64,000 nucleotides of DNA from Ziziphus jujuba (Eukaryota; Streptophyta; Magnoliopsida; Rosales; Rhamnaceae), in the NCBI RefSeq assembly GCF_031755915.1, contig NC_083381.1, positions 6,646,501 through 6,710,500 of the forward strand. Reading direction: 5' to 3'. The position numbers were made by a program, and so were the translations under genes. The number at the start of each line of letters is the position of its first letter. The stretch's first letter is position 1. The notes under the pieces are model-generated. The model had not been told where the DNA came from and searched no databases. It saw only the letters and a program-made list of their open reading frames with translations. Below, piece by piece: positions 23,109 to 35,854 of this stretch.

Positions 23109-25049
23109 CCCCTATTGTACAAGTTTGATTGGGTTTGACCAAGTGGACTGTATGTGGATCCCAGGTTGACTTCTATGGTCAAGATTTTAGTTTAATTAAT
23201 GTACCATTGTATAGAGCTCGTTGATATCAGTTCATAGACTAGTGGCACGCCAAATACCAAGATATGGATAAAAAGTTGTGGTTATGGAAAATTTTAAACA
23301 TTAGTATTATATCAATGTCCAAATCAATCCCAAATTTTTTTATTTGCTAGTTACTCAAAGCCCTATACAAGTGTTGGAAAGCATGCCGAATAGTGAACAA
23401 ATCCTAAAATACCCATTTTGTTCACTATTCTAAACTAAATGGGACTGGTTTGGACCTATGGGTTTGAGGAGAGGTTTTAGGATTCGTTCACTATCCTAAA
23501 CTAAAGTCGAGAAACCTCTCCTTAAACTCACAGGTCCAAACCAGTCCCATTTAATGCCTAAACTAAATCACCATTGTTTTGCTTCTTTTAGGCCATCGAT
23601 AAACTACATGAGCTAGCCAAGCTTGTAGCACATTGATCGATGACCACACCTTCCAAATTTTTAGCTGATCTGTAGCCGAACAAGCCTTTTGGCCAGCAAA
23701 GCTTGCAGCAGCAGACAAAACGGGTTGCTGAAGTTTGTGGGTTTCCTAGCTGTTCCAAGCCAACCCACACATCTCCTGGCCTCCCCAATTTTTGGACACT
23801 CTAAATCCATTCCCATGCTCTATTTGCTAAGATCCCTTACTATTTAAGACATATATCAATAGGGAGTTTGGCCGACTTTTCCGATAAGTTTTCCAGCCAT
23901 TGGTGACACTTTTAGACTGAGGTAAGCACACCATTGTCTTCCTTATCTCTTGGTCTTGCTATTTGTATAAATTTTATAAATTTTAAACATCGTTTGATAA
24001 TTTTGACAATTTTAGGTCAATAAGTTAAATACAGGGTAAATTTAGGTTGTGTTTGGATAATAATTAGTAACATTGGACAAATTGAAGTTGGATTACTGTA
24101 ATATGATATTAATAGGACCCATTGAAAGATTCAATTTCACAAAATTGGCCTTCCCATGAAAAATCCCAATTTTGGGTACTGGATCTTAAGAGTTTGTGGT
24201 ATAATTGGACTATCCGATGTCCAATTTATGTAATTATATAGTTGTATAAATTATTTTAAAATATTTAATACACATCAATGTCTTTGGTTTAGTTATTGGA
24301 GCCTATGAAATATTTTATTATATGACAAGCACCTGTATTGAGCCTAAAGGCGATCTTACGGAAGAGTAAGAGTGAACATCATTAACACTTGTGAGTGGTT
24401 GTATTTTTAAATGAATTTGGGCATGCTAGTATGTATCTATATATTAAATTATGCTTTCTAGTACAATATTATCTGAAAAAGTGAAAAAGTATGATCTTGA
24501 AAAGATTGCTTTATGAATATTGTACTGTTAATTTTTAATTGGTATACCATAGAATACCGATGTCTCTGTTCAGTATTATATTATAGTGCACATACCTATA
24601 GTATGCTAAAGGTCATAAGGTTGAGTTCATTCCACAAGTTAAATATTGCCACGATACCTTTTGTATACTAAGGGTCATGGGATGGATTCACCCCATAGAT
24701 TTGTATTACCACGATGCCTTTATGATGCCAAAGGTCATGAGGTGGATTCATCCCACAGGTTTCTTTTATTTTATTGTCTGGTGGTGTTCCAAGACGCTGT
24801 GCACTATTTAGCAGCACTAGGTATATCATTTGTATACTGCTTATGTTTCTAAGTACATCATGGTTTTATGGTATTTATGGTTTTATTACACTTTCATGAT
24901 TATTTTATGAAATAATGTTTATAATACTTTATGCTTAATAGTTATATTATAATTGATCCAGTTTTATAATATTTTTAATGGACATGAATTTGTCCTATTT
25001 GTGCATTGGTTTTATGATATTAATTTGGGATTTAAGTTAGGGTGTTATG
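23109..25049 (+). repeat. T1 3' LTR, remainder
   Basis: It resumes with cccctattgtacaag right after the second aaata copy of element A and is colinear with 7110-9842 of the 5' LTR. It lacks one of the tandem blocks and further internal sequence (matching about 8340-8710). It has gained an inverted repeat at 23388-23552. It ends near gggtgttatg. Confidence 0.8.
23388..23552. repeat. Two nested inverted repeats specific to the T1 3' LTR
   Basis: A 14-bp perfect arm pair (23388-23401 with 23417-23430, gaatagtgaacaaa) is followed by a 41-bp arm pair (23437-23477 with 23512-23552, about three mismatches, 34-base spacer). The matching place in the 5' LTR (about 7340-7460) has only the right-hand sequence. 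The left arms therefore arose by local inverted duplication. Confidence 0.8.
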
Positions 25050-26085
25050 AAAAGATTTTTCAACAGGGAAGCTTCCAAAAGAGTGGAACAAAATGTATTG
25101 AGAGAAAGACTTACAGTAATAAAATACTATTTTTTATTGTACCATTCCACTCACTGAGATCTTTATCTTCTTTTAAATTCGCTCCTCTATATCTAGATAG
25201 TTAGCTGGCAATCTATCTCATGCATCACTTGTTGTTTAATGTTTCTCACCGTAGCAACATTATTTATCTTTTCATGGTCATCTTTGTTTTCCTCGACTTA
25301 TTCATATCAGTTGTATTACATAATTTTATATATACTCTTAGAATACTCTTACCTAAATTATGGATACAGTAGTGACCCTATACTATAGTTGTGAACTTGC
25401 ATGCTGTTACAACTATATTTTTTTATATATTGAGGTATTATTTGATATTCCTTATGTGTCTTTGTTTTCGCTAGGTGGGATCACCTAGATGTTCTGGGAA
25501 GGTTTCCGGGGTGGGTCTTGTCACAAAAACCTCTAGAAGTAAAACATTCATCTTGATAATATTCAAACCACATCAACTTACACATTCATTTTAGATATTA
25601 TCCTTTTTTAGAATGTATATCTCCATCAGAGATGCTCTAAGAACTAAATTATGGATTTATGGAAAGAAAGACATTTACTGTAAATTGCCATATATGAGGG
25701 GGAAAAATGACTGGACCTAACCAAGAATAGATCTAGCCTACGTGACATTACTAAGCTATTAAATCACTAAGTAGCAATAATACCCCAAATTATCATACAA
25801 CATAACAAGAACTCAAAATACCTTAAGGGTGAATCTATAATACTCAACGAGTGGGCTAGTATTACAAAAGAAGCAAAATAATTTGGTTCTTAAATAATTA
25901 CATACTTATAATTATGCTTATAATAAACATAAATATTTATAAATAAAACGATAAGTATAAGAAGATAAATTCAAAAATAATAATTAATGAGACTATGCGT
26001 AAACCAAATTATAATTTTAAACATTGGAATCTTGGTATATAACCCAGGAAAGGGAAGCCTTCTCATCCCATGTGAAGAACACATC
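25050..26085. other. Unassigned AT-rich DNA between T1 and T2
   Basis: No gene is seen. The stretch ending gggtcttgtcaca (about 25460-25515) resembles an LTR 3' end of the S1 type but no partner is found. A tctccatcagagatgctc word near 25620 recalls the MITE terminus at 6816. Confidence 0.4.
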
Positions 26086-28526
26086 AGCACATGAGGGATG
26101 GGAACATAACGGACAGGACCACCCTCGAAGTCTTTCCTAGAAATGCCAAAGAGGTCCCACCTAGGGGAGCCCTATTTAATTCTCGATAGAAAATCCAATA
26201 AAATCTCCTTGTATTTTGGATATAACTTAATAATATAGATAAAATATCATAAACAGTTTTAATAGAATTCCCACAAAATCATTGTTATAAAATGAAAGGC
26301 TCCAAATCTAAGATCTAAAAAAGAGAAAGATAATATAAGGGTCATACATATTAGGTTAATCCACCAAAACAATCTAAAGAATATAAATGAATAAATGCAA
26401 AATATTGGAAGTACTCAATATAATTTATATATCAGAATCAACAAAAGAAAGAATAATCATATTATCAAAGTCAAAGGAAAAGAATAATACATTGGCAACG
26501 GAAATAATATATAAACGATGAAGATGCATGAGCGTGATCTAAGTAAGTTGTCAACTCAGTCCTAGGAGAAAAGTTTAAAAAACAAAACTAGAAGATAAAC
26601 TGTTTTAAAAATATCTTTCACAAACCCATAATGATTTCTGAAATATAACAGCTTTCGTTCACATAAAATAAAATAGATAGTATTAAAAGTTTCCATAATT
26701 TCATAAGTGAATTAATATTTCCATAGAGTATATATAAAAAAAAATCCGTATCTTTATATATATATATACACAAAATACCTCAGTGTACCAAAGAGATATA
26801 TAATATCCCTGTGTACCATATAATATTCCTGTATATCATAACCAATATCAAACCTATTGTACACCCACACCTAGCATACTATGGTGTCGCAAACCACTGG
26901 GGGAGGACAAAGATGTTAATAAGACCCTCGGCATCCCAAATGCTTAGCAAACTAGGACCTCTCATTCAACCTCAAAAATTACATGATTAAGGGATGGTCA
27001 ATAAAGCATAAGTAACCAAAATCCATCAAATCCATAACTACAGTATAGTATGGTACACAATAATTCACAAACCAACATCTAACTCATAATCCAATATATA
27101 TATATATATATATATAATTTATCAATATTACCTATAATCTCATAACAAAATATTTCACAAGTACTAACATATATTTTTATGTAGTCATAAATTGAAAATA
27201 TATTTCTACCAAGCCATTCATTTAATATACAAGAAAATGACAATAAAATAATCATTTCATAGTATATTAAAAAGCATATGATTTAAATAATTCCATAAAT
27301 AATAATAAAGTAATATATATTCAAGTATATAATTCCCAAAACCATTTTTTAAAAATAAAAGTTCACTCACATATTTTAGCTCAAACCTGATTCATGATAG
27401 GATCACCTCCAATATTGTAATGTGATAAGGAACATCTTTGGCACTAACATCTCACCGGAATCTTGCCATATTTTGGTTAGAATCTTGTATGAAAGTTCGT
27501 GATTCTGTTTTTTGATATCCACAATTCAAACACTTTTGGCATGGAAAAAAGTCTTTTCTACATTTTTCGACTTTATGAGTTCATTTTGCATCCTCTAAGC
27601 TAAAAAAATATCTTAATTTTTCTCAACAATTAAATAAAGTTACAAAAACATTTTATCTTTGATTTTTTTAAACCTACGGTCACCATTAGTTTTTTTTAAA
27701 GGTAATTTCTTACTCTACATCTCTTAAGCTACGTTTCAATATATAGATTGCATATTTTGGTAAAGTTTTGAGAAAAATGAAATTTAAGGATTTCGAGTCA
27801 AACGATGTTGACCAAATTATGGTTGTCACAATGTTTTTCAATGACTTAGCTTGATCATTTTAGGTTCCAAGTGTTCCAATATACTTTTAAAAGGTTTAAT
27901 TGATAGGAATTATGGAAATAATAAAAACCCCAATTTTAAGGTTTATGGGTTTCGAAGATTTTGGTGAATTAGTTTGTTCAATATTTGGTATTGGGATTCT
28001 TGGGCTTATGAAAGTGAATTAGGAAGTTTAGAATGTACTTATGAAGTTGTATATCTTTTTGGAGACGAATTTAGTATCTTAGTACTATTTTAAGAATCTA
28101 CAAGCTTTCCAATAGTTCAATGAATCATTGATCGAACACCATATGAGGGAGATATAGTAGAGAGAAGTTCAAAATAATATGTTTCTAAAGATAAAAAAAC
28201 TTAAGAGAAAGAAGGGTATGGCAGCTGCTATTTTTGAATGGGAGATGAAGAAGATGATCAAATTTAACCTAATTTTTGTACTTCATAATTATAAAAATGC
28301 TACAAACTTGTTTTGACCATAACTTTTAAATTTTAGCTTTGATTGCAGCATACCACATGTCCACAAACTCATATTGACGAGTTCTATACGATCATATAAG
28401 TGTCAAAACCAAATTTTATATTAAAAAAGTCAAAGTTAGTTCCATTTAAAAGTCAAATGTAGACTAACTTGGTCAAACTACTTAAAATAATAAATTCATG
28501 ATATTTTCTCAAAGCAGGTCATTATA
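26086..28526 (-). repeat. T2 3' LTR (decayed, Tekay-like)
   Basis: On the minus strand the LTR starts at 28526 (tataatgacctgc, matching tgtaacaacc of T1). It shows the same rows of GACC/GGTC-rich text as T1 and S1. Near 26130-26220 the plus-strand words gagccctatttaat and gatagaaaatcc match the S1 segment at 11030-11090. The left edge is uncertain. A short TA microsatellite lies near 27092-27116. Confidence 0.55.
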
Positions 28527-28610
28527 ACTTACCTCCTCATGAAAACTTCATCCTCAAAACTTCTTACCTTGTTATTAAAACTTGCGAATATGCTGACTTA
28601 GCATGGTCTT
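28527..28610 (-). pseudogene. T2 pol 3' end
   Basis: On the minus strand, text resembling the EEMR-QYP-LF ending of Tekay-type polyproteins is followed by a purine-rich ggatgaagttttcatgagg stretch that abuts the LTR. Element D interrupts it at 28610/47782. Confidence 0.5.
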
Positions 28611-29444
28611 TAATATGAACCTAGAGTGACTTGCCTCTAAACCCATAACAAAGATTGATTTGGACCGTATAATTACAAGTTATTAATGGAAGACCTCAAC
28701 ATTTTACCTATATTTGAGGTAAGAACCTAGCTATGGTGAATACGTCACAATAACGTGCGGAATAACCTATTGATAAGTTAGATTTGAACTCCACAAGCAA
28801 AGCTTGAAAAAGTTCGATATACATTTTAAAGAGCCAAGAGAATCACTCTCATCTCGAATTCAAAATTGTAATCTACCTTTATTCATAACTTATGTGCCTT
28901 TAAATAGGCAAAATAAATTACAAAGCTTTCCTAAATTTGCCAAAAACTATTATGGCTGAAATTTAAGTTTAAGAAACCTAATTTGGCTTCTAGTTTCCTA
29001 ATTTGAATGGCTTTTAATTCCTTTACCAGTCAACTTTAACAAAAATAGGAAAGTAATTTAAAAACCTAATAAAACTAAATTGGAAAAGTAAAATAGGCAA
29101 TATGCTAAAATCCAATCAAGACATAAATAAAAATAAATAAAAATTAATGTTTCCTAATTATAAAATTTGGCCAAGCTTGTTGGATGCCAAGTAGGCGCAT
29201 ATCACCCTCCACATGGCAAAAGTGCCATGTCACCATATGATGCCACATCACCATGTTGTAGGATTCTATGCATCTCTCATTCATGTTGACATCCACCGTC
29301 CCAATCATATGGACCAATTTTGGTTCATCTTCAGTAATGAACTTCCTTCCTTGAGATGTGAACACCTCCTGGATTAAACCGTTTAGTGCTTCTTTAAACC
29401 TCTTTGCTCTAGTCCTCGTTATTGGTCCTATTGAGATTTGAAGT
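28611..29444 (-). repeat. D 3' LTR, truncated at its start
   Basis: It matches the interrupted 5' LTR from aacctagag...cttgcctctaaaccc through ggccaagctt...ttggatgccaagtaggcg to gagattt(g/a)aagtggct. The last ~40 bp toward 29444 (the LTR start on the minus strand) were replaced by E coding sequence. Here D's target site for C is intact (ggatgccaagtaggcg at 29183 onward), which gives the empty-site sequence. Confidence 0.8.
29144..29430 (-). pseudogene. LTR-encoded polyprotein tail, element D copy
   Basis: A minus-strand frame carries ISIGPITRTRAKRFKEALNG followed by LIQE. It is the counterpart of the tail in A, C, E and F and keeps the GPITR--AKRFK core while the rest diverged. It is detached from pol because the LTR start is lost. 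Confidence 0.6.
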
Positions 29445-32400
29445 GGCTTTGTATACAAGGATGAGGATCAAGTTCAAAGGGAAAATATCTTCCACACCCG
29501 ATGTGAAATCCAAGGTAAGATTTGTAGTATGATTGTTGATAGTGGAAGTTGTACAAATGTAATTAGTAACATTGTGGTTGATAAATTAGGCTTAACAACT
29601 ATTAAACATCCCAAACCATATAGATTACAATGGCTTAATTATAGTGGTAAAATGAAAGTGAATAAATAAGCCAAGGTAAAATTTAGCATAGATAAATATG
29701 TGGATGTTGTTTTGTGTGATGTTGTGCCTATGCATTCCGGACATATTCTATTAGGTAGACCATGGCAATTTGATAAAGATGCTACTCATTATGGTCAAGA
29801 AAATTGTATTGATTTTAGATTTAAAGGTAAGAAGGTCAAGCTGGAACCATTGACTCCTAAGGAAGTATATAGAGACCAATTACAAATACAACAAAGGAGG
29901 GAGGCCAAAAAACTTAAGGAGAAGTCTAGTATGGCACCAACGGCTTCACCATCCATCTAAAAAGGTAAGTTCGAGCTTGCTATCCAAGTTAAGCATTCTA
30001 AAACACAAATTGAGTGGAAAATCATGAGAAAGCCAAAAATGGAGTGAGAAAAAGAGAGGAAGCCGAGAGACAAGGTGAGAACCCCGAGAGAGAGGGAGAA
30101 AGTGTGGTGGCCAAGAGAGAGAAAAGAAAAGAAAGAAAAAATAAAAATTTTTATTTGAGTTTTGGGGATGTTAATAAAGCTATCTTGAGTAAGAAACCAT
30201 TACTGGTCATGATTTATAAAGATAATTATTTTAATGATCAAGCTAACTTTGAAGAACTTGAATTGCCAAGTTCAATTCTTTCTCTTTTGCAAGATTTTGG
30301 AGATGTCTTTTCGGATGAAATTCCAAATGGATTACCACCTATTAGAGGGATTGAACATCAAATTGAATTTTTTCCAAGGCTCCATACCAAATAGACCTAC
30401 ATATAGAAGTAATCCTGAAGAAACAAAGGAGCTACAAAGGTAGGTAAGTGAGTTACTTGAATAAAGGTTACATTCGTGAAAGTACGAGTCCATGTGCTGT
30501 TCCTGTTTTATTAGTGCCTAAAAAAGATGGTTCTTGGAGAATGTGTACTGATTGTAGGGCTATAAATAATATCACCATTAAATATAGACATCCAATTCCT
30601 AAATTAGATGATATGCTTGATGAATTGCATGATGCTTGCATGTTTACTAAAATTGATCTTAGGAGTGGATACCATCAAATTAGGATGAAAGAAAGTGATG
30701 AATGGAAGACCGCATTTAAGACTAAATATGGGCTGTATGAATGGTTGGTCATGCCATTTGGTTTAGCTAATGCACCTAGTACTTTCATGAGGCTTATGAA
30801 TCATGTTATGAGTTCTTTTATTGGTAAATTTGTGGTTATGTACTTTGATAATATTTTGGTGTATAGCCAAAACTTAGATGAGCATGTATAACATCTTAGG
30901 CAAGTTTTAAATATTCTTAGGAAAGAAACGTTGTTTGCTAACATGAAAAAGTGTGACTTTTACAAAAATGAGCTTGTTTTCCTAGGATTTGTATTGAGTG
31001 CTACAGGAATCAAAGTTGATCAATCTAAAGTTCAAGCAATCAAGGAGTGGCCGACACCAACCTCTATCACTCAAGTGATGAGCTTTCATGGTTTGGCAAG
31101 TTTATATCGAAGATTTGTCAAGGACTTTAGCACCATCATAGCACCTTTGAATGAAGTTGTAAAGAAGAATGTTGGCTTTAAATGGGGGGAAATACAAGAA
31201 AAATCTTTTAATTTGTTAAAAGAAAATTTATGTAATGCACCTTTACTAGTTTTGCCAAATTTTTTAAAGACTTTTGCTATTGAGTGTGATGCTTCGGGTG
31301 TAGGTATTGGAGTTGTATTAATGGAAGAAGGAAGACCCATAGCCTACTTTAGTGAGAAATTAAATGGAGTTGCACTAAACTACTTAACATATGACAAGGA
31401 TATGTATGCTTTGATGAGGACTTTGGAAATGTGGTAGCACTATCTCATGCCAAAAGAATTTGTGATTCATACGGATCATGAATCTTTGAAGCATATTAAA
31501 GGTTAAGGAAAGCTCAACTGAAGGCATGCCAAGTGGATAGAATTTATTGAGACCTTTCCATATGTGATCCGCTACAAGAAAGGTAAGGAAAATGTGGTTG
31601 CCGGTGCATTATCCCGAAGGTATGTTCTCTTTTCTAACTTAGATGCTAGATTGCTTGGTTTTGAACAATTAAAGGAACTTTATGAGCATGATAGTGATTT
31701 TGGAGAAATATTTAGAACCTGTTTGAAACATGGATTTAATAAAATTTACATATTTGAGGGGTATTTGTTTAGGGAAAACAAACTTTGTATGCCTAATTGT
31801 AGCATTCGGGAGTTACTAGTTCGGGAAGGTCATGGGGATGGTTTAATGGGTCATTTTGGTGTTTTTGAAACTTTATCCTTGCTGTAAGAACATTTTTATT
31901 GGCCTAACATGAAGAGGGATGTTGAGAAAATATGCGAAAGATTCTTGAAATGATGAAAGACCAAGTCCACATTGAAACCGCACGGGTTGTACCATCCATT
32001 GCCGATTCCTTCCTATCCTTGGGTAGATTTGTCTATGGATTTTATTCTTGGTTTGCCTAGGTCAAAGACAGGTAAGAATTCAATATTTGTTGTTGTGGAT
32101 AGATTTTCTAAGATGACACATTTTATTGCATGTAATAAAATTGATGATGCATCTAATGTTGCTAATTTATTTTTCAAGGAAATTATGAGATTGCCTGGAA
32201 TGATAGGACAATTGTTTCGAATAGGGATGCTAAGTTCTTAAGTTATTTTTGAAAAAATTTGTGGTCTAAGTTAGGTACTAAAATTTTATTTTCAACTACT
32301 TGTCATCCACAAACTGATGGACAAACCGAAGTAGTGAATAGAACTTTGTCTACATTGTTGAGAGCATTAATTAGTAGAAATTTGAGAAGTTGGGAGGAAT

Positions 32401-33118
32401 GTTTGCCACATGTTGAATTTGCTTATAATAGGTCTTTGCATTCAGTGACTAAATTTACTCCTTTTGAAATTATTTATGGGTTTAATCCTTTGACTCTATT
32501 AGATTTAACACCTTTACTTTTAAGTGAGCATGCTAATCTAGATGGAAAACAAAAAGCTGATTTTGGGAAGCAGATTCATGAAAAAACTGAGGCAAATATT
32601 AAGAGGAAGACCGAGCAATATGCAAGGAATGCTAACTAAGGCTGAAAACAAGTTGTCTTTGACTAAATTTACTCCTTTTGAAATTATTTATGGGTTTAAT
32701 CCTTTGACTCTATTAGATTTAACACCTTTACTTTTAAGTGAGCATGCTAATCTAGATGGAAAACAAAAAGCTGATTTTGGGAAGCAGATTCATGAAAAAA
32801 CTGAGGCAAATATTAAGAGGAAGACCGAGCAATATGCAAGGAATGCTAACTAAGGCTGAAAACAAGTTGTCTTTGAACCTGGAGATTGGGTTTGGTTACA
32901 CCTAAGAAAGGAGAGGTTTCCTGAGTAAAAGAAGTCCAAGCTTATGCCACGTGGAGATGGACCTTTTCAAGTTTTGGAGTAGAGAGATGACAATGCTTAC
33001 AAACTTGATTTACGGGGTGAGTATAATGTTAGTACTACATTTAGTGTTGCTGATTTGTCTCCTTTTTTTGTAGGTGATGATTTTGATTTGAGGGCAAATC
33101 CTTTTCAAGAGGAGGGGA
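29445..33118 (+). pseudogene. E pol arm: protease, RT, RNase H, integrase (decayed)
   Basis: It starts inside the Gag/protease linker (YKDEDQVQ). It shows protease DSGS, a Lys/Glu/Arg-rich linker, RT ([19 protein letters not shown] where active copies have YFDD, near 30842), RNase H (IECDASG), the integrase finger, core ([11 protein letters not shown]) and GPF-like module. It ends in the polypurine tract at 33105-33118. Many stops and frameshifts interrupt it (for example 29668, 30391, 30888, 31435, 31886). The RT Asp-to-Asn change alone would abolish catalysis. A perfect 214-bp duplication lies in the integrase. Confidence 0.88.
32447..32874 (+). repeat. Perfect 214-bp tandem duplication in the E integrase
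   Basis: Units 32447-32660 and 32661-32874 read identically by eye, including the stop after YARNAN. Both begin gactaaatttactcc and end aacaagttgtcttt; a shared tga at the junctions suggests microhomology. Because the element around it is full of mutations, the duplication is much younger than the insertion. Confidence 0.92.
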
Positions 33119-33145
33119 ATGATGCGAATCCACCTTTGTTGATTT

Positions 33146-34714
33146 ATCTATGCTAAATTTTACCTTGGCTTGTTTATTCACTTTCTTTTCACCATTATCA
33201 TTAAGCCATTGTAATATATATGGTTTGGGATGTTTAATAGTTATTAAGCTTAATTTATCAACCACAATGTTACTAATTACATTTGTACAACTTCCACTAT
33301 CAATAATCATACTACAAATCTTACCTTGGATTTCACATCGGATGTGGAAGATATTTTCCTTTTGAACTTGATCCCCATCCTTGTATACAGCAAGTACTCT
33401 CCTAGAAACCAAGTTTAATTCAGCATTGGATGCATGGAGTGTCTCGACTTCATCTTCAAGTTCTTCCTTTTCGTGTTCAATCTCACACTCACTTTCTTCA
33501 CTTTCCGATTCTAGCTCACCATTACCCTTTAACACCATGATTCTTCTATTCGGGCTTTGGCTAACAATGTGTCCTCATCCCTGGCACTTAAAACAAATAA
33601 TTTCTCTAGATCTTGAAGGTTTAGGATCAGATTTTACCTCATTCTTTGATGCTTGGACAGATTCGCCTTTGGACTCCCTTTTTGGCCAATTTGAACTTTC
33701 TTCTCCAACTTTCGGCTTTGGCTTGTTTTCAAAGATAGGATTGTTTCTCCAGCCACTTGGATTTGATCTTCCGCTGTTGGAAACACCTCCAAACTGTGAG
33801 CCTACACCCCTTCTCTTGAATTGATGCTCTAATTTAATAGCCACATGCAACATCTCCTCCAATTCCACATATTGTTGCAATTCTAGTTGATTGGCTATTT
33901 CACAATTCAAACCACCAAGAAACCTTGCCATGGTTGCTTCTCTATCTTCATTCATACTTAACCTCATCATAAGCACCTCCATCTCCTTGTAATAATCCTT
34001 CACAGACCTAGTTCCTTAAGATAAAGATTGAAGCCTTTGATGCAGTAACGTAAGATAGTGTGATGGTACAAATTGCTTCCTCATGGCTCCATTCATTTGT
34101 CGCCATGTAGTGATCAATTCGTCACCTACTCTCCTTCGAGTGTTTTGCACATTAGTCCACCATTGGAGTGCATAATTTCCAAACTCCCTTGCTTCCAATT
34201 TCACCTTCTTAGCTTCAGAATAGTTATGGCAATCAAAGATCATCTCCATATGCTCCTCCCATTCCAAGTAAGCCTCCGAGTCACTTTTCTCCATGAAAGG
34301 TGGTATGTTTACCTTGATGTTGCCAAGATCATCATCTACCTCCTCTCTCCTATGCCTCCCATGGCCTAGCCTCTCTTGGACAGCAAGTGTTTCATCCATT
34401 CCTTCCTCAAAATCATCTCTAAAATTTTCCTTTTCGAACTCCTCTCTAGGTTGTCCACGGCTTCCTCGACCTCGACCTCAACTTCCATGGAACTTTTACC
34501 TCAAATTTGGTCCACCATGAGATGTTTCTATTCTGTCCATCATTTGATTTATGTGGTCAAATTGAGCATTCATCTGCTGCAATTGTTCCAAGACAGCCCT
34601 CATGTCCATTTGCTCACCACTCCCCGTAGCTCAGGAATCACCATGGAATCCTATGGATTCCTCTTCATTAATTCTTAGTGGTGGATCTCCTCTCCTCAAC
34701 CTTGAATCTGCCAT
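33146..34714 (-). pseudogene. E gag arm (decayed) with start of protease
   Basis: From ATG 34714-34712 (MADSRLRRGDPPLRINEEES) it encodes the Arg/Gly-rich region, the YLEWEEHMEMIFDC block, FVPSHYLTLL, the [15 protein letters not shown] block and a damaged zinc knuckle (CFKCQG then a stop). An acidic linker and protease DSGS (near 33290) follow, running to FSID. In-frame stops lie near 34630, 34487, 34016 and 33573. Downstream of FSID the sequence turns into the inverted pol arm. Confidence 0.85.
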
Positions 34715-35840
34715 GTTTGGATAAATAATGCAACATAAAATAAATTCTCACCCAAAATCACTCCCTCATGGGTTTCACTCAATCAAGGTCTCGACACTTG
34801 TGTTTTCACACTAGTTTCAGCTTTTACCCTCTTTTAAGCTCACACACTCTTGCATTTTTTCTACTTAAAGAATTATCTCAAAGCTCTAATTAAAAAACCC
34901 ACAAAACAACAATTAGATCACAAGTATATTTTAATTGAACTTATCAAAAAAACAATAGCAAAAAGAAAGCAATACCGAATGAATTAACAAAACCTAGTTT
35001 TCGGCTTTTCTAGGCAAAATAAGGCAAATCAACAAGAAACTTTTGGAATTAATAAGAACTGGACTAGATGGTAAGAACTTAATAATCCAAGAATGAAATT
35101 TTATAGAAATAAATTCAAACTCAAACAAGAATCAATTTGAACAAACTTAAATAGTAGTGTTGGTTGTTGTTCTCATAATTCTAGTTTTGTATCAATTCCT
35201 TTAACTATTTTTAATCCAAATAATTTAAGCATCCAAAATTCAAATATCCAGTAACAAAAATAATTCTCCAGCAACTCCAAATATTGAATAAATAATTAAT
35301 AAAACAACAGCTTCAAGAAATTTATGGCAGCAAATTTCAACACCAAATTCAACAAAACGAAATTCTTTTTTATTCGGCATTTTTTTTTTTTTTTTACTCA
35401 CACAACATAAGACAACTGTAGTTGCAAGAATCAACACCAAAATTGCAATTCCAACACCAAACAATCACCAAACCTGTGACCTCCCAAACAAAATACAAAT
35501 TGTGCAGTTTTTTTTTTTTTTGTATATCTATTTGGCTTTTCTTTTCTTTTATTATTTTTTTGAATATATGAATACAAATATTTAAGACTAAAGGAGCAAA
35601 GAAAAATCAACAAAAACCAAAATTAACAAGAACAATAATTAAAAACAGCCAACAAACTAGGAAACAAAAATATGGTAGAACAAGAAAAACCTAATTTGAC
35701 TAGGAATGAATTTTTTTTTTTTTTTAAATATGCAGAACGTGTATGATGATAGAAGCAACCTCAAACTAATGCTAAAATTGCAGAATAACATAAAAACAAA
35801 TAAATCAAATAAAGATAGATCAAATCTAAACAAAATTTTG
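34715..35840 (-). other. E leader (5' UTR)
   Basis: It is homologous to the leaders of A (16024-17170) and C, with T/A homopolymers (35380-35395, 35508-35521, 35709-35724). Short open frames here are not genes. Confidence 0.7.
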
Positions 35841-35852
35841 GCTCTCATACCA
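35841..35852 (-). promoter_or_regulatory. Variant primer-binding site, element E
   Basis: The minus strand reads tggtatgagagc, one change (C to G) from the initiator-Met site of A, C and D. It most likely decayed after insertion. Confidence 0.75.
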
Positions 35853-35854
35853 AA

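Larger units (their letters stand above)
7088..25049 (+). mobile_element. T1: Tekay/Del-like Ty3/gypsy retrotransposon, decayed, host of S1 and A
   Basis: The element starts tgtaacaacc at 7088 after caaag (7083-7087). Its last base is near 25049 after gggtgttatg and is followed by aaaag, a one-mismatch target-site duplication. The 5' LTR (about 7088-9842) and the interrupted 3' LTR (14844-14864 plus 23109-25049) share long colinear stretches, such as the segment around aggtaagcacaccattgt. The 5' LTR end, primer site, gag, protease and reverse transcriptase are missing. Only integrase-end coding sequence remains (about 9890-10991 and 14460-14749). S1 cut the integrase and A cut the 3' LTR. The terminal word TGTAACA and the chromovirus-style integrase text point to the Tekay/Del group; the exact lineage is inferred. 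Confidence 0.85.

Noticed and set aside
33150..34678. Plus-strand Ser/Leu-rich frames over the E gag arm
   Set aside because: They are antisense shadows of the minus-strand Gag region.
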